Shown in pieces: positions 1 through 9,136 of a stretch of DNA of 64,000 bases. Under the pieces are notes generated by a model. It searched no databases and was not told where the DNA came from. It saw only the letters and a program-made list of their open reading frames with translations. Position numbers and translations under genes: made by a program. Position 1 is the first letter of the stretch; each line of letters opens with the position of its first letter. Where the stretch lies: the NCBI GenBank assembly GCA_016342585.1, contig JAEINK010000004.1, positions 95,779 to 159,778 of the forward strand, in the 5' to 3' direction. This DNA is from Spirochaetales bacterium (GTDB lineage: Bacteria > Spirochaetota > Spirochaetia > UBA9216).

Positions 1-1
1 G

Positions 2-712
2 ATCAAAATCGATGATATCGATAGAAAGACGGCCCCCGGTTTTCGTCGTGCTTCCATGGACATTCAGCCTCCATCGACGGTTATTCTTGATATTACCCCA
101 TCCGAGGATGAGATTCTCGCCTCCATGAAGAAGAAAAACCGTTATAATATACGGCTTTCCGAAAAGAAGGGTGTTGTTATCCGTGAGGCAGGGATAGAAG
201 CGCTTCCCCTCTGGTATCATATATATGAGGAGACGGCGAAGCGGGACAAGATTGCCCTTCATGAGTATGATTATTATGAAAAACTGTTTAAACTGGCCCT
301 TGAGCGCCAAAGTAAATACCCGGATATTCGCCTGTTTCTTGCGGAGATCGAAGGGGAGGTGGAAGCCGGGATTATCATTTCCATCCAGGGGAATCGTGCG
401 ACTTACCTCTATGGTGCCTCATCAAGCAGAAAAAGAAACTTTATGCCTTCCTATGGGCTTCAGTGGGCTGCCATCCGGTGTGTAAAGGCGGCGGGCTGTA
501 CTGAATATGATCTCTATGGTATTCCTCCTACAGAGGATCCTGAGCACCCCATGGCAGGGCTTTACCGGTTTAAAACCGGTTTTGGCGGGCATATTCTCCA
601 CAGACCCGGTTCCTGGGATTTCCCAGCCGCCCCCATGATGTATGGGGCCTACCGTCTCGCTGAGAGACTTCGGGGCTGGTACTATCGGAAAGTAAGGAAA
701 CGGGGGCGATAA
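2..712 (+). CDS. FemAB/FemX-like peptidoglycan bridge aminoacyltransferase (GNAT fold), 5' end cut by window
   Basis: Frame is open from base 2 upstream of the listed ATG; motifs KKKNRYNIRLSEKKGV and YDLYGIP...LYRFKTGFGG typical of the FemAB family. Confidence 0.8.
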   Translation: MKIDDIDRKTAPGFRRASMDIQPPSTVILDITPSEDEILASMKKKNRYNIRLSEKKGVVIREAGIEALPLWYHIYEETAKRDKIALHEYDYYEKLFKLALERQSKYPDIRLFLAEIEGEVEAGIIISIQGNRATYLYGASSSRKRNFMPSYGLQWAAIRCVKAAGCTEYDLYGIPPTEDPEHPMAGLYRFKTGFGGHILHRPGSWDFPAAPMMYGAYRLAERLRGWYYRKVRKRGR

Positions 713-760
713 GTCCCTCTACGGGCCTGATACCCCTCTCACGGGTAATGAAAGAGAGGT

Positions 761-2188
761 TTACAGAGCCTTTACGAGTTCTCTGAACTGGTTTCCCCTG
801 TCAAATTCATTAAGAAACATTCCGAAAGAGGCACATCCGGGAGAAAGGAGTACTACTGGTGATTTCCCTTTTCTTGCTTCATCTAATGCAGATTTAACGG
901 CATCGTCAAAGGCCTCTTTCAGACTTCCATAGACACCCCTTGGATTCATACCCTCCAGGGCCATCGTTTTTTCGAATTTTTCACGCGCTGTACCATCCAG
1001 GAGAAAAACTCCGGCAGTCTTGTCGAAAGAACCTTTCAGCGGAGTAAAATCCAGATCCTTGTCTGTTCCACCGGTGATAAGAAAGATAGGGGCTGTAAAG
1101 CTTGCCAGGGCAGCTTCGACCGCATCGGGGATAGTGGCCGCCGAATCGTTGAAATATCGAATACCATCCTTTTCTCTGACAAGTTCTAACCTGTGGGCGA
1201 TGCCGGTAAAACCCGAAAGAGCCTTTGCTGTCTGGTTTTCATCTTCACCAAAGATACTGAGCATGGCAGCGGCCACAAGGAGATTCATCCGGTTGTGGGG
1301 ACCCGGAAGGCTTAGAGTTTCAGGAAGTATTTTCAAGTTTTTACCATTGAACCTTAAAAACCCCGTTTTCTCCTTAAGCCATGCCCCTTCCACACCTTCC
1401 GGAAGTGGGGAGGCTGAAAAGAATAGAACTTTCCCGGCTGTCTCCCGGGCAAACCGCCTGCCTGTTTCCTGATCAAAATTACATATTGTATACTGCTCTT
1501 TACTCTGGTTTTTGTATATATTGGTTTTATCGAGAATGTAGGACTCCATTCCCCCATAACGATCCTGATGATCCTTCAGTATGTTGGTAATAACGGAGAT
1601 TTCAGGTCTCAGAATACTTCTTCCGTCCGGATCCTTCAGTTCCGCTAAATCCGCCAGTTGCCATGAAGATAATTCAAGCACTACGGGATCATTCGATGCA
1701 TTCCACTCTTTTACGCTTTTTTTCTCAAAGAAAGAGAGGGGCGAAATTGTGATATTGCCCCCAAGCCTCGGGTCCCTGTATACGGACTGCAGGGCATGAA
1801 AAACAGCCGATGTGGTGGTGGATTTCCCTTTACTCCCCGTAACTGCCAGAATTGGTCGTTTATTCAATCTGAGAAAAACAGATATATCTGTTTCAATGTT
1901 TCTACATAGCTTTAGATACTTTGAGGTTGGCGGGACGGCCGGATTTTTCAATACCATATCCGCATTTATAAAATCCTCATCCCTGTGTTCTCCCAATATG
2001 TACTCAATATTAAAATCCAGTAGAGATGTTAAGGAATTTTCAAGAACATCTCTATTGCGGAGGTCAGTTACGACAACCTTTGCTCCCCGGGAGGCAAAAA
2101 AACGGGCTGTAGCGGCCCCACCTCCGTGAAGTCCGAGGCCCATAACCGTTACCCTGAGTCCTGCGATATCTTTTTCACTCGAAATCAA
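761..2188 (-). CDS. murD: UDP-N-acetylmuramoylalanine--D-glutamate ligase
   Basis: GLHGGGAATARFFA N-term, AVTGSKGKSTTTS P-loop, Mur ligase body and C-term LLSPGCASFGMF. Confidence 0.95.
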   Translation of the reverse strand: MISSEKDIAGLRVTVMGLGLHGGGAATARFFASRGAKVVVTDLRNRDVLENSLTSLLDFNIEYILGEHRDEDFINADMVLKNPAVPPTSKYLKLCRNIETDISVFLRLNKRPILAVTGSKGKSTTTSAVFHALQSVYRDPRLGGNITISPLSFFEKKSVKEWNASNDPVVLELSSWQLADLAELKDPDGRSILRPEISVITNILKDHQDRYGGMESYILDKTNIYKNQSKEQYTICNFDQETGRRFARETAGKVLFFSASPLPEGVEGAWLKEKTGFLRFNGKNLKILPETLSLPGPHNRMNLLVAAAMLSIFGEDENQTAKALSGFTGIAHRLELVREKDGIRYFNDSAATIPDAVEAALASFTAPIFLITGGTDKDLDFTPLKGSFDKTAGVFLLDGTAREKFEKTMALEGMNPRGVYGSLKEAFDDAVKSALDEARKGKSPVVLLSPGCASFGMFLNEFDRGNQFRELVKAL

Positions 2189-3119
2189 TGGTGAACTCCT
2201 TCATATCAAACTCGTTGAGGAATGGAGTTACTTTAAGGTTTTTCCATGGTTCTGTCCACGCAGGAGGAACCTCTTTTTTTATCGCCTGAAAAACCGGATT
2301 TGATTCTGAAAAGTTGTCCTGCTTCATGGCGGCCTCAATCCTCTCCATCCTTGGTTTAAGGAAATGGGCGCTTTTAATAAGCATGAGCAGATGTTTTTTT
2401 CTCCCTTCAACTGAAAGGTTTACCGGTGTGTGACAGATCGTCTTGTGTCGGCAGCTGAATGGATAGTAGGGGTAATTTCGCTGCCCCTGGGGGAGAAAGA
2501 GTTTTGTGAAGAATTTTGTTAATTCCGCGTCGATCCAGATCCCCTGGACAAGGTACCCTTTTCCTCTTTGGCCTATCCAGGTTTGGGATATATTTTGTTC
2601 CAGAATGAATGCGGGAGGTTTTTCCTGGGAAAGAATTGTATTGATAGGGATAATGTCACACTCAATAAATATATTTCTCGTCCTGTATTCTGCTGTCTGA
2701 TCGTTGGTCGCCTGAGTTAATATAATACCCTGACCCGGTTTATGTTCAAGGTCGATCTTCATAAGATAGAGATAGCTGTTTCCATTTGCCCTGTAAACCT
2801 GAAAAAAACTCATTCGAAGGTTTTCCGCCGGATTAAAGAAATATTTCAAACCGTGGAATACTTCGGGAGCCAGTGGGATTACTCCCTTTAGCACTGTTTT
2901 TATTTTTTCAAGGTATATCTTATCCGGAATTGTCTGGGAAACCTCATGATGAATTTTGAATGCCGGTATTGTGAACTCATCATCAAGGTGAAGGAAAAAC
3001 TCTTCATTTTGATTGAACCGACAGCTGTAATGGGTCGATCCAAGGCTCAATTCTTCAATTATGCCTGATATTTCAGAATTTCGGTAGTGCAACTGTATTT
3101 TCTTACCTGGTGTACTCAT
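2175..3119 (-). CDS. Conserved hypothetical protein; N-terminal part possibly PilZ/YcgR-like
   Basis: Long ORF; internal ATG at 3119 (MSTPGKKIQLHYRN) preferred because the upstream part overlaps a divergent promoter and small ORF; ends 14 nt inside the murD start. Confidence 0.6.
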   Translation of the reverse strand: MSTPGKKIQLHYRNSEISGIIEELSLGSTHYSCRFNQNEEFFLHLDDEFTIPAFKIHHEVSQTIPDKIYLEKIKTVLKGVIPLAPEVFHGLKYFFNPAENLRMSFFQVYRANGNSYLYLMKIDLEHKPGQGIILTQATNDQTAEYRTRNIFIECDIIPINTILSQEKPPAFILEQNISQTWIGQRGKGYLVQGIWIDAELTKFFTKLFLPQGQRNYPYYPFSCRHKTICHTPVNLSVEGRKKHLLMLIKSAHFLKPRMERIEAAMKQDNFSESNPVFQAIKKEVPPAWTEPWKNLKVTPFLNEFDMKEFTIDFE

Positions 3120-3178
3120 CACTAAAACTATATCCACTCTGGGAAATGAAATCAATACAAATTTTATCATCCACGGAC

Positions 3179-3208
3179 TTGACTTAACCGGGACTAAATT
3201 GGCATAAT
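3179..3208 (+). promoter_or_regulatory. Sigma70-like promoter for the small ORF at 3253
   Basis: TTGACT (3179-3184), 18-nt spacer, CATAAT (3203-3208). Confidence 0.5.
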
Positions 3209-3252
3209 TGCATAGCCTGTATAAAGGCAGTACTGAAGGAAGGAGTAGAGCT

Positions 3253-3342
3253 TTGCCCTGCGGAAGAAAACGAAAAAGGCATAAAATTGCCACTCACAAA
3301 CGAAAGAAGAAGCTGAGAAAGAATAGACATAAGAAGAAATAG
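3253..3342 (+). CDS. 29-aa AURKAIP1/COX24-domain-like basic protein (putative small ribosomal protein)
   Basis: TTG start 7 nt after AAGGAG; translation M-PCGRKRKRHKIATHKRKKKLRKNRHKKK-stop; resembles the short COX24/AURKAIP1 proteins; not in the supplied ORF track. Confidence 0.75.
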   Translation: MPCGRKRKRHKIATHKRKKKLRKNRHKKK

Positions 3343-3353
3343 GAAATAGATAG

Positions 3354-3392
3354 GGTTTTTATATTGTTATAAAAACCATATTTATTTTTTTA
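3354..3392 (+). terminator. AT-rich hairpin followed by T-rich tract, possible terminator
   Basis: GGTTTTTAT-ATTGTT-ATAAAAACC then catatttattttttt, just after the 3253-3342 ORF. Confidence 0.45.
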
Positions 3393-3641
3393 ATCTCTTT
3401 TAAGAAGGACTCCTTTAAAGGAAAACTTTTTCTAAGGAGTTTCTTTTTATTCCCACGCAAAATGAGAATAGTTAATATTTTAACTGTTTTTTTACTATCT
3501 GACTATTGGATGGTTGAGCGAAGGGGAGAAGGGTGTTTGACCCCTCATTGAGTATCTCATGCAATAACCCTCTTGTTTAATTGAATATTCCTGTTTAAGG
3601 TTTATTTGTTAACGGAGGGTTTTCTTCGTATCTGATTGGTT

Positions 3642-4079
3642 TTAGTCTTCGTTATCCGGGGATTCTTTCAACAGGAATTCAAACTCCTCCATTGAGACTT
3701 GTTCTGTATCACCCGAATTTTCCGATTCGGCCAGGAGTATCTCTTCAAGTATATCTGCCTCTTCTTTAAAGAAGGTGGCAAAATTATTGTCGTCATCTCT
3801 GGGTATATACCCTTGATTTTCTAATTGAATTGACAATTTTTCAGCCCTGATATTGGCAATCATCAGGTTTCTGAGGTTTTCAGGTTTTTTTAATGTATGG
3901 GCGGAATTTTCAAGCTGACCTCTGATTTGTGACAAAGCGTCTTTGATGAAAGTCAAATCATGTTTGAATTGTCCTGAGAATAAATCCGGATCAATATCCA
4001 GAATGGCACTTCTCTCTAGAAGCTTAGTCCTTTCAGTTATGATAAAAAGATTATCATCATAATCTGTCATTTTTGTCAT
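3642..4079 (-). CDS. Hypothetical acidic protein, 145 aa
   Basis: Intact ORF between convergent and divergent neighbours; no family recognised. Confidence 0.6.
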   Translation of the reverse strand: MTKMTDYDDNLFIITERTKLLERSAILDIDPDLFSGQFKHDLTFIKDALSQIRGQLENSAHTLKKPENLRNLMIANIRAEKLSIQLENQGYIPRDDDNNFATFFKEEADILEEILLAESENSGDTEQVSMEEFEFLLKESPDNED

Positions 4080-4203
4080 AGTAAAAATCTCCTGCCCGTT
4101 AATCTCAAAGTGAGCGGTAAAGTATACCTCCTTTATTCTCGGTCTGATATCCCTTCAACTTGACATCGAAGGTTGCTCTATGTTAGTTTACCATGACCTC
4201 TTT

Positions 4204-4223
4204 ATCCGTCGAAATCGGCGGAT
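4204..4223 (+). promoter_or_regulatory. Hairpin in rpsF 5' UTR, candidate S6:S18-type leader
   Basis: ATCCGTCG-AAAT-CGGCGGAT, 8-bp stem (one G-T pair), CCG box, 25 nt before rpsF ATG. Confidence 0.4.
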
Positions 4224-4248
4224 CATTAAAAGTCCACAAGGAGGAAAC

Positions 4249-4530
4249 ATGCGTAATTATGAGGCTGTTTTTATTTTCTTGCCCGAAGACGAAAGTTATA
4301 AGTCAGGGCTTGAAGCTGTAAAGGAAGAGCTTAAGAAAGCTGAGGCTGTCATTTCTAAAGAGGATGACATGGGTACTCGAGAGCTAGCTTATCCTATTAA
4401 AAAAGAAACCCGCGCCCATTACTACTGTTTCTATGCTGAGATTAAGCCAGAAGCTATAATCGGCATTGAAAAAGCAGTTAAGCTTAACAAAAATGTACTC
4501 AAGTATCTTTTTGTTAGAAAAGACGACTAG
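4249..4530 (+). CDS. rpsF: 30S ribosomal protein S6 (bS6)
   Basis: MRNYEAVFIFLPED...; SD AAGGAGG; followed by ssb and rpsR. Confidence 0.93.
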   Translation: MRNYEAVFIFLPEDESYKSGLEAVKEELKKAEAVISKEDDMGTRELAYPIKKETRAHYYCFYAEIKPEAIIGIEKAVKLNKNVLKYLFVRKDD

Positions 4531-4612
4531 GCAAAAACTTTAGTTTTCAGGGTAGAGGTTCCGTTGCTGTGGGAGCACGGATTTAGAAAAATAAATAACG
4601 AGGGGCGAACTG

Positions 4613-5131
4613 ATGGCGAACGATATTAACCATGTAGTATTAGTTGGAAGACTGACTCGTGATTCCGAGTTGAGATATACAAACTCCGGACTCGCGATTG
4701 CGAAATTTTCTATTGCTGTAAACCGAAGGAAGAGGTCTGGTGAGCAGTGGGAAGATGAAGCCAGTTTTTTTGATATTACCTATTTTGGCAAGGCTGCCGA
4801 AGCGGTTAATCAGTACCTTACCAAGGGTAAGCAAATTGCCATTGATGGTGAGCTCCGACAGAATCGGTGGGAACAGGATGGTCAGGCCAGGAGTAAAGTT
4901 GAAGTAGTTGCCAATAATGTACAGCTACTTGGCGGAACAGGAGGGGCCGGCGGAAACGGTGGTACCTCAAGCGGCAGTACGGGAAATCCCGCTTATTCGG
5001 GTGGAAATCAGAGTAGCGGCAACCAGAATGGTGGCGGTTATAACGGCGGAGCCCAGGGTGGCGGATACAACTCATACAACCAGGGTGGTTCTCCTCCAGC
5101 AACCGATTTTGAAGATGATATTCCATTTTAA
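4613..5131 (+). CDS. ssb: Single-stranded DNA-binding protein
   Basis: NHVVLVGRLTRDSELRYT N-term OB fold, Gly/Asn-rich linker, acidic tip DFEDDIPF. Confidence 0.96.
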   Translation: MANDINHVVLVGRLTRDSELRYTNSGLAIAKFSIAVNRRKRSGEQWEDEASFFDITYFGKAAEAVNQYLTKGKQIAIDGELRQNRWEQDGQARSKVEVVANNVQLLGGTGGAGGNGGTSSGSTGNPAYSGGNQSSGNQNGGGYNGGAQGGGYNSYNQGGSPPATDFEDDIPF

Positions 5132-5146
5132 TCTTAGGAGAAAGCT

Positions 5147-5536
5147 ATGTCTGCGGACGAAGTAAAAGATACAGCTCCGGAAAGAAGTGCACCTGCTGAG
5201 GGTGGTACTCCCAACCGGGAAAGAAGCTACAATAATGACCGGGGAGCCGGTGGTGATAGAGGTGCCGGTGGTGATAGAGGTGCCGGTGGTGATAGAGGTG
5301 CCGGTGGTTTTAGAGGCAGAGGAAAGGGATTTTTTCGCAGAAAAGTTTGTAAATTCTGTGTTCAGAACCTGACTGTTGATTATAAAAACCCCGACAGCTT
5401 AAGACGTTTCGTAACTGAACGAGGGAAAATCCTTCCTCGAAGAATTACCGGAACTTGTGCAAAGCATCAGAGAGCAATGGCTAAAGAAGTCAAAAGATCC
5501 AGAGTTCTCGCTTTACTACCTTTTGTAAAGCAGTAG
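5147..5536 (+). CDS. rpsR: 30S ribosomal protein S18 (bS18) with repetitive Gly/Arg-rich N-terminal extension
   Basis: [54 protein letters not shown] core. Confidence 0.93.
   Translation: MSADEVKDTAPERSAPAEGGTPNRERSYNNDRGAGGDRGAGGDRGAGGDRGAGGFRGRGKGFFRRKVCKFCVQNLTVDYKNPDSLRRFVTERGKILPRRITGTCAKHQRAMAKEVKRSRVLALLPFVKQ
5243..5314 (+). repeat. Four tandem 18-bp units inside rpsR
   Basis: ggagccggtggtgataga / ggtgccggtggtgataga x2 / ggtgccggtggttttaga; encodes GAGGDR repeats. Confidence 0.95.
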
Positions 5537-5539
5537 GGA

Positions 5540-6538
5540 TTGAGTTTAGACGGTAAGGAGAATATGGATTTAAAGATTTGGGAACGGAAGGATGTAAAGT
5601 TTTGGTTACTTTGTCTTCTTTCTTTAATAGTTTCTCAGGTCGGTCTTGTTTTTCTTGTATATCTGGTTCCTCTTCATATTATATTTAGAAGATGGGGTGC
5701 CAGGGAGTTTTGGATAGCCGCAGGAGTTGTGTCTGCCGGAATCATCCTTATCAGCTATATCTTTCTCCGGGGGATTGAAGAACCCGGACTTCAAAGACTT
5801 TACCTCTCTTTGGAGATAGGAGTGAGACTCATGTTCCTTTTGGGGCTTGGGATCATGCTGGATGACAGAATTGTCAAGGTTGCCGGGATATACAGATTTC
5901 TGATCGCTTCGGCGGTTGTCGGGATCATAGGGATTATGATCTTTCAAGGGTTTTTCAATAATGATCAATTTTCAGCGCTGATATTGGCTGAATTTGATAG
6001 AATGGGACAGATGTTTCAGGCAGGAAATGAGATCGAGGGCGGCTTCGATGACGCCATTATTGCTGATGTCTTCTCCGGTCCGGAGATGATGGAGACAGTG
6101 AAATCGGTTTTCATGAGTTCCTTTGCGTCATGGTTTTCTTTTGGTCTTCTCTTCTTCTGGAGAGTGGGTGAAGGGATTAATGCCATGTTAAATAAGGTTG
6201 CTCCTGTAAAGCTCAGGGATTTTCATGTTCCTAAAACTTTACTGTGGCCTGTGCTGATTGGCTGGTTTCTTGTAATAATCCAATTCGTTTTGCCTCTGGG
6301 CCGAGCGGGTATGGTATTCTGGAACGTGGCACTCATTCTTTCGTTGGTTTATGCCCTGCAGGGAGTTGCTATCCTTCAGACTTTGATGGTTAGATTCAAG
6401 ATTCCCCGGGGGTTACGGTTTTTGACGGCAATGGTTTTAATATCCTTGTTGCTTCAACCGGGACCAAATGCGGTCGTGATGGTTATTGTACCTGCTCTTG
6501 GAATATCTGAGACTTGGATCAGATTTCGAAACAATTGA
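5540..6538 (+). CDS. YybS/DUF2232-like polytopic membrane protein
   Basis: Multiple hydrophobic segments; position between rpsR and rplI; start may be 5564 (MDLKIWERK). Confidence 0.6.
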   Translation: MSLDGKENMDLKIWERKDVKFWLLCLLSLIVSQVGLVFLVYLVPLHIIFRRWGAREFWIAAGVVSAGIILISYIFLRGIEEPGLQRLYLSLEIGVRLMFLLGLGIMLDDRIVKVAGIYRFLIASAVVGIIGIMIFQGFFNNDQFSALILAEFDRMGQMFQAGNEIEGGFDDAIIADVFSGPEMMETVKSVFMSSFASWFSFGLLFFWRVGEGINAMLNKVAPVKLRDFHVPKTLLWPVLIGWFLVIIQFVLPLGRAGMVFWNVALILSLVYALQGVAILQTLMVRFKIPRGLRFLTAMVLISLLLQPGPNAVVMVIVPALGISETWIRFRNN

Positions 6539-6553
6539 TAGGAGTTTAGAGAC

Positions 6554-7213
6554 GTGAAAGTAATACTAAACCAGGATGTGCATAATTTAGGTGAAGAGGG
6601 AGACATTAAAGATGTTGCTCCCGGTTATGCCCGAAACTACCTGATTCCTCAGGACCTGGCTGTTCTTCATAACAAGGCAAATGTTGCTCTTTTTGAGCAC
6701 CGAAGAGCCGCTATAGAGAAGAGAAAAGAGGAGAAGAGGCTTGCTGCACTCTCCCTTAAAGAACAGCTTAATGGAATTGAGCTTACAATCGAGATGACAT
6801 CCGGAGAAACCGGAAAACTTTTCGGTTCTGTTACCAGCGCAAATGTTGCGGAAGAACTGCAGAAGCAGGGACACCAGATTGAGAGAAAAAGAATTGAGCT
6901 CCCAGAGCACGCTCTCAAGAATGTCGGTACATACGAATTCAAGATTAAACTTTACGACAGTCATGTTGCCGAGTTGACTTTGATCATCACAAGTCCTGAA
7001 TCACGGAAAAGAGCAGCCGAAATGGCCGCTGCCAAAGAGGCTCCCGCTGTAAGTCAGGCTCATGATGAGTATGATGATGACGATGAAGCTCCTGATTCTG
7101 AAAATGCGGATTTAGAAGCCGCGGCAGCAGAACTGGAAGCGGAAGAGGCTGCAGCTGCAGTTAACGTAAACGATGATGCCGAAGCGGAAGATTCTCCCGC
7201 CGAGGACCTTTAA
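6554..7213 (+). CDS. rplI: 50S ribosomal protein L9 (bL9) with acidic C-terminal extension
   Basis: GTG start; MKVILNQDVHNLGEEGDIKDVAPGYARNYLIPQ; Ala/Glu/Asp-rich tail. Confidence 0.95.
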   Translation: MKVILNQDVHNLGEEGDIKDVAPGYARNYLIPQDLAVLHNKANVALFEHRRAAIEKRKEEKRLAALSLKEQLNGIELTIEMTSGETGKLFGSVTSANVAEELQKQGHQIERKRIELPEHALKNVGTYEFKIKLYDSHVAELTLIITSPESRKRAAEMAAAKEAPAVSQAHDEYDDDDEAPDSENADLEAAAAELEAEEAAAAVNVNDDAEAEDSPAEDL

Positions 7214-7230
7214 ATAACGGGGCCTGACCT

Positions 7231-8556
7231 ATGGTCCCGGCCTCTTTAAAGGATAAAGTACCTCCCCATAATGACGAGGCAGAGAAGGCTACCCTTGGTG
7301 CCCTTCTCCTTGACTCTGAATCTCTGGGGACGGTGCTTGGTTTTCTCCGTGCTGATGATTTCTATAAGTCGGCTCACGGAAAAATATTTCAGGCTATCAT
7401 TGATCTCTTTAATGATGGTGAACCAATCGATTTAATAACAATAACCGAGCGATTGCGTACCGAGGGGAATCTTTCTTCCTGTGGCGGTGCGGGTTATATT
7501 TCCACTCTTACCTCTGTTGTCCCTACAAGTGCCAATGTCGAGTATTATTCTAAGATCGTTCAGGATGCGAGTGTAAGGCGTATTCTTTCCAGGACGGCGA
7601 ATGAGATGATCGCCTCTGCTCATGATGATACCATGGAGAGTCGGGAGATTATCGAAGAGGCAGAACGGAAGATTTTCGAGATTACGGATAAACAGCAGAC
7701 TGCAAAATACAAGTGTGCCAATGAAATCGTACGGGCTACCGTGGAATCCATTGAAAAGCTTTATCATAACAAGGACTCCTATACGGGAGTACCCAGCGGA
7801 TATCCCGATCTGGATACCTATACAAATGGATTTCAAAAGTCGGAATTTATTGTGATCGGAGCTCGTCCATCGGTAGGAAAGACAGCCTTTGCTCTCTCTA
7901 TGGCGGCAAATATTGCCGTAAAAAAGAAGAGATCACTGGCCTTCTTTACCCTGGAAATGTCAGATCAGGCGCTGATGCAGAGGCTTTTAGCCTCAGAGGC
8001 CAGGATTCGATCTGAATCCCTGCGATCAGGAATGCTCAGGCCTTCGGATTTCAGTGCCTTAACCGAGGCGGCCGGACGGATATATGAGGCTCCTCTATAT
8101 ATCGATGATACACCCAATATGAAACTTCTCGATCTCAGGGCGCAGGCGAGACGGATGAAGTCCCGTGAAAATGTAGAGATTATAATGATTGATTATATTG
8201 GATTGATCGCACCCGAGTCAAAAAGTAACGTTCCAAGACATGAACAGGTGGCAGAGATTTCAAGATCTCTTAAGGCACTGGCACGTGAATTGGAGATTCC
8301 TATCGTATGCCTTTCCCAGGTTGGACGTCAGTCGGAAGGTAAGGCCCCGACTCTTGCGGATTTAAGGGAGTCAGGATCCATTGAGCAGGATGCGGATGTT
8401 GTTATGTTTCTGCATAGAGAGAGGGAACAGGATGCTTCAAATATTGAAACACAACTTATTATTGCAAAGCAGCGAAATGGTCCTATTGGGACTGTAAATT
8501 TAGCCTTCATACCTCAGTATACCCGTTTCGAATCCATCTCCAGGAACTCCTCCTGA
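7231..8556 (+). CDS. dnaB: Replicative DNA helicase
   Basis: PPHNDEAEKATLGALLLD N-term; GARPSVGKTAFALSMA Walker A; DLRESGSIEQDADVVMFLHRE. Confidence 0.97.
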   Translation: MVPASLKDKVPPHNDEAEKATLGALLLDSESLGTVLGFLRADDFYKSAHGKIFQAIIDLFNDGEPIDLITITERLRTEGNLSSCGGAGYISTLTSVVPTSANVEYYSKIVQDASVRRILSRTANEMIASAHDDTMESREIIEEAERKIFEITDKQQTAKYKCANEIVRATVESIEKLYHNKDSYTGVPSGYPDLDTYTNGFQKSEFIVIGARPSVGKTAFALSMAANIAVKKKRSLAFFTLEMSDQALMQRLLASEARIRSESLRSGMLRPSDFSALTEAAGRIYEAPLYIDDTPNMKLLDLRAQARRMKSRENVEIIMIDYIGLIAPESKSNVPRHEQVAEISRSLKALARELEIPIVCLSQVGRQSEGKAPTLADLRESGSIEQDADVVMFLHREREQDASNIETQLIIAKQRNGPIGTVNLAFIPQYTRFESISRNSS

Positions 8557-8705
8557 TCGATTGGGTTTTGTTTAATAATTGTCCTGAAATGAAGTGGGCG
8601 AGAATGAGCAATTAGGGCTTCAGCAAATTTAAATTATAACCGAAAATTTATATTGAATGGAAGATTCCATTATACTTCTACTATAAACCGTATTAGGGAG
8701 ACAAT

Positions 8706-9002
8706 ATGAGTCTGCGTGAAGAGTATGATTTTGAATACCTTGTAAATGAATCGGAGAATCTGGTATTTGAGGAGCTTGATGCTCAGCTGGAAATGAAGGA
8801 AAGGGCAAATGTATGCCGGTGTCAGGATTGTATTCTTGATATGGCTGCTCTGGCATTAAATTCAATGAAACCGCAATACAGGGTTTCACTTCTCGGGAGT
8901 GTCTATGCTTCTTCCCTCCATATATCAAGTGCGAGGGAAGAGGCCGAAAAGTCTGTGAAGATGGCTATCGATAAGATATCTTCGAATCCTTCCCATAACT
9001 GA
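8706..9002 (+). CDS. ComFB-family protein
   Basis: CRCQDCILDMAALALNSMKPQYRVS resembles the Cys-rich ComFB core. Confidence 0.75.
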   Translation: MSLREEYDFEYLVNESENLVFEELDAQLEMKERANVCRCQDCILDMAALALNSMKPQYRVSLLGSVYASSLHISSAREEAEKSVKMAIDKISSNPSHN

Positions 9003-9055
9003 CTTTCGCTTTGAGGGTATTCAGTAAGTTTGATTATATAAAGTGGATTATTTAT

Positions 9056-9097
9056 TGAAAAAGGCTGTCTGATTATATTCGGACAGCCTTTTTTTGT
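9056..9097. terminator. Intrinsic terminator, potentially bidirectional
   Basis: aaaaaggctgtc ... gacagccttttttt inverted repeat between convergent genes. Confidence 0.85.
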
Positions 9098-9136
9098 TTG
9101 CCTGTATGCCGGGAAAAGTAGATTATTTAAATTACC

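Noticed and set aside
4160-4189. Promoter TTGACA-N18-TAGTTT for rpsF
   Set aside because: Good -35 but weak -10; not strong enough to list as a feature.
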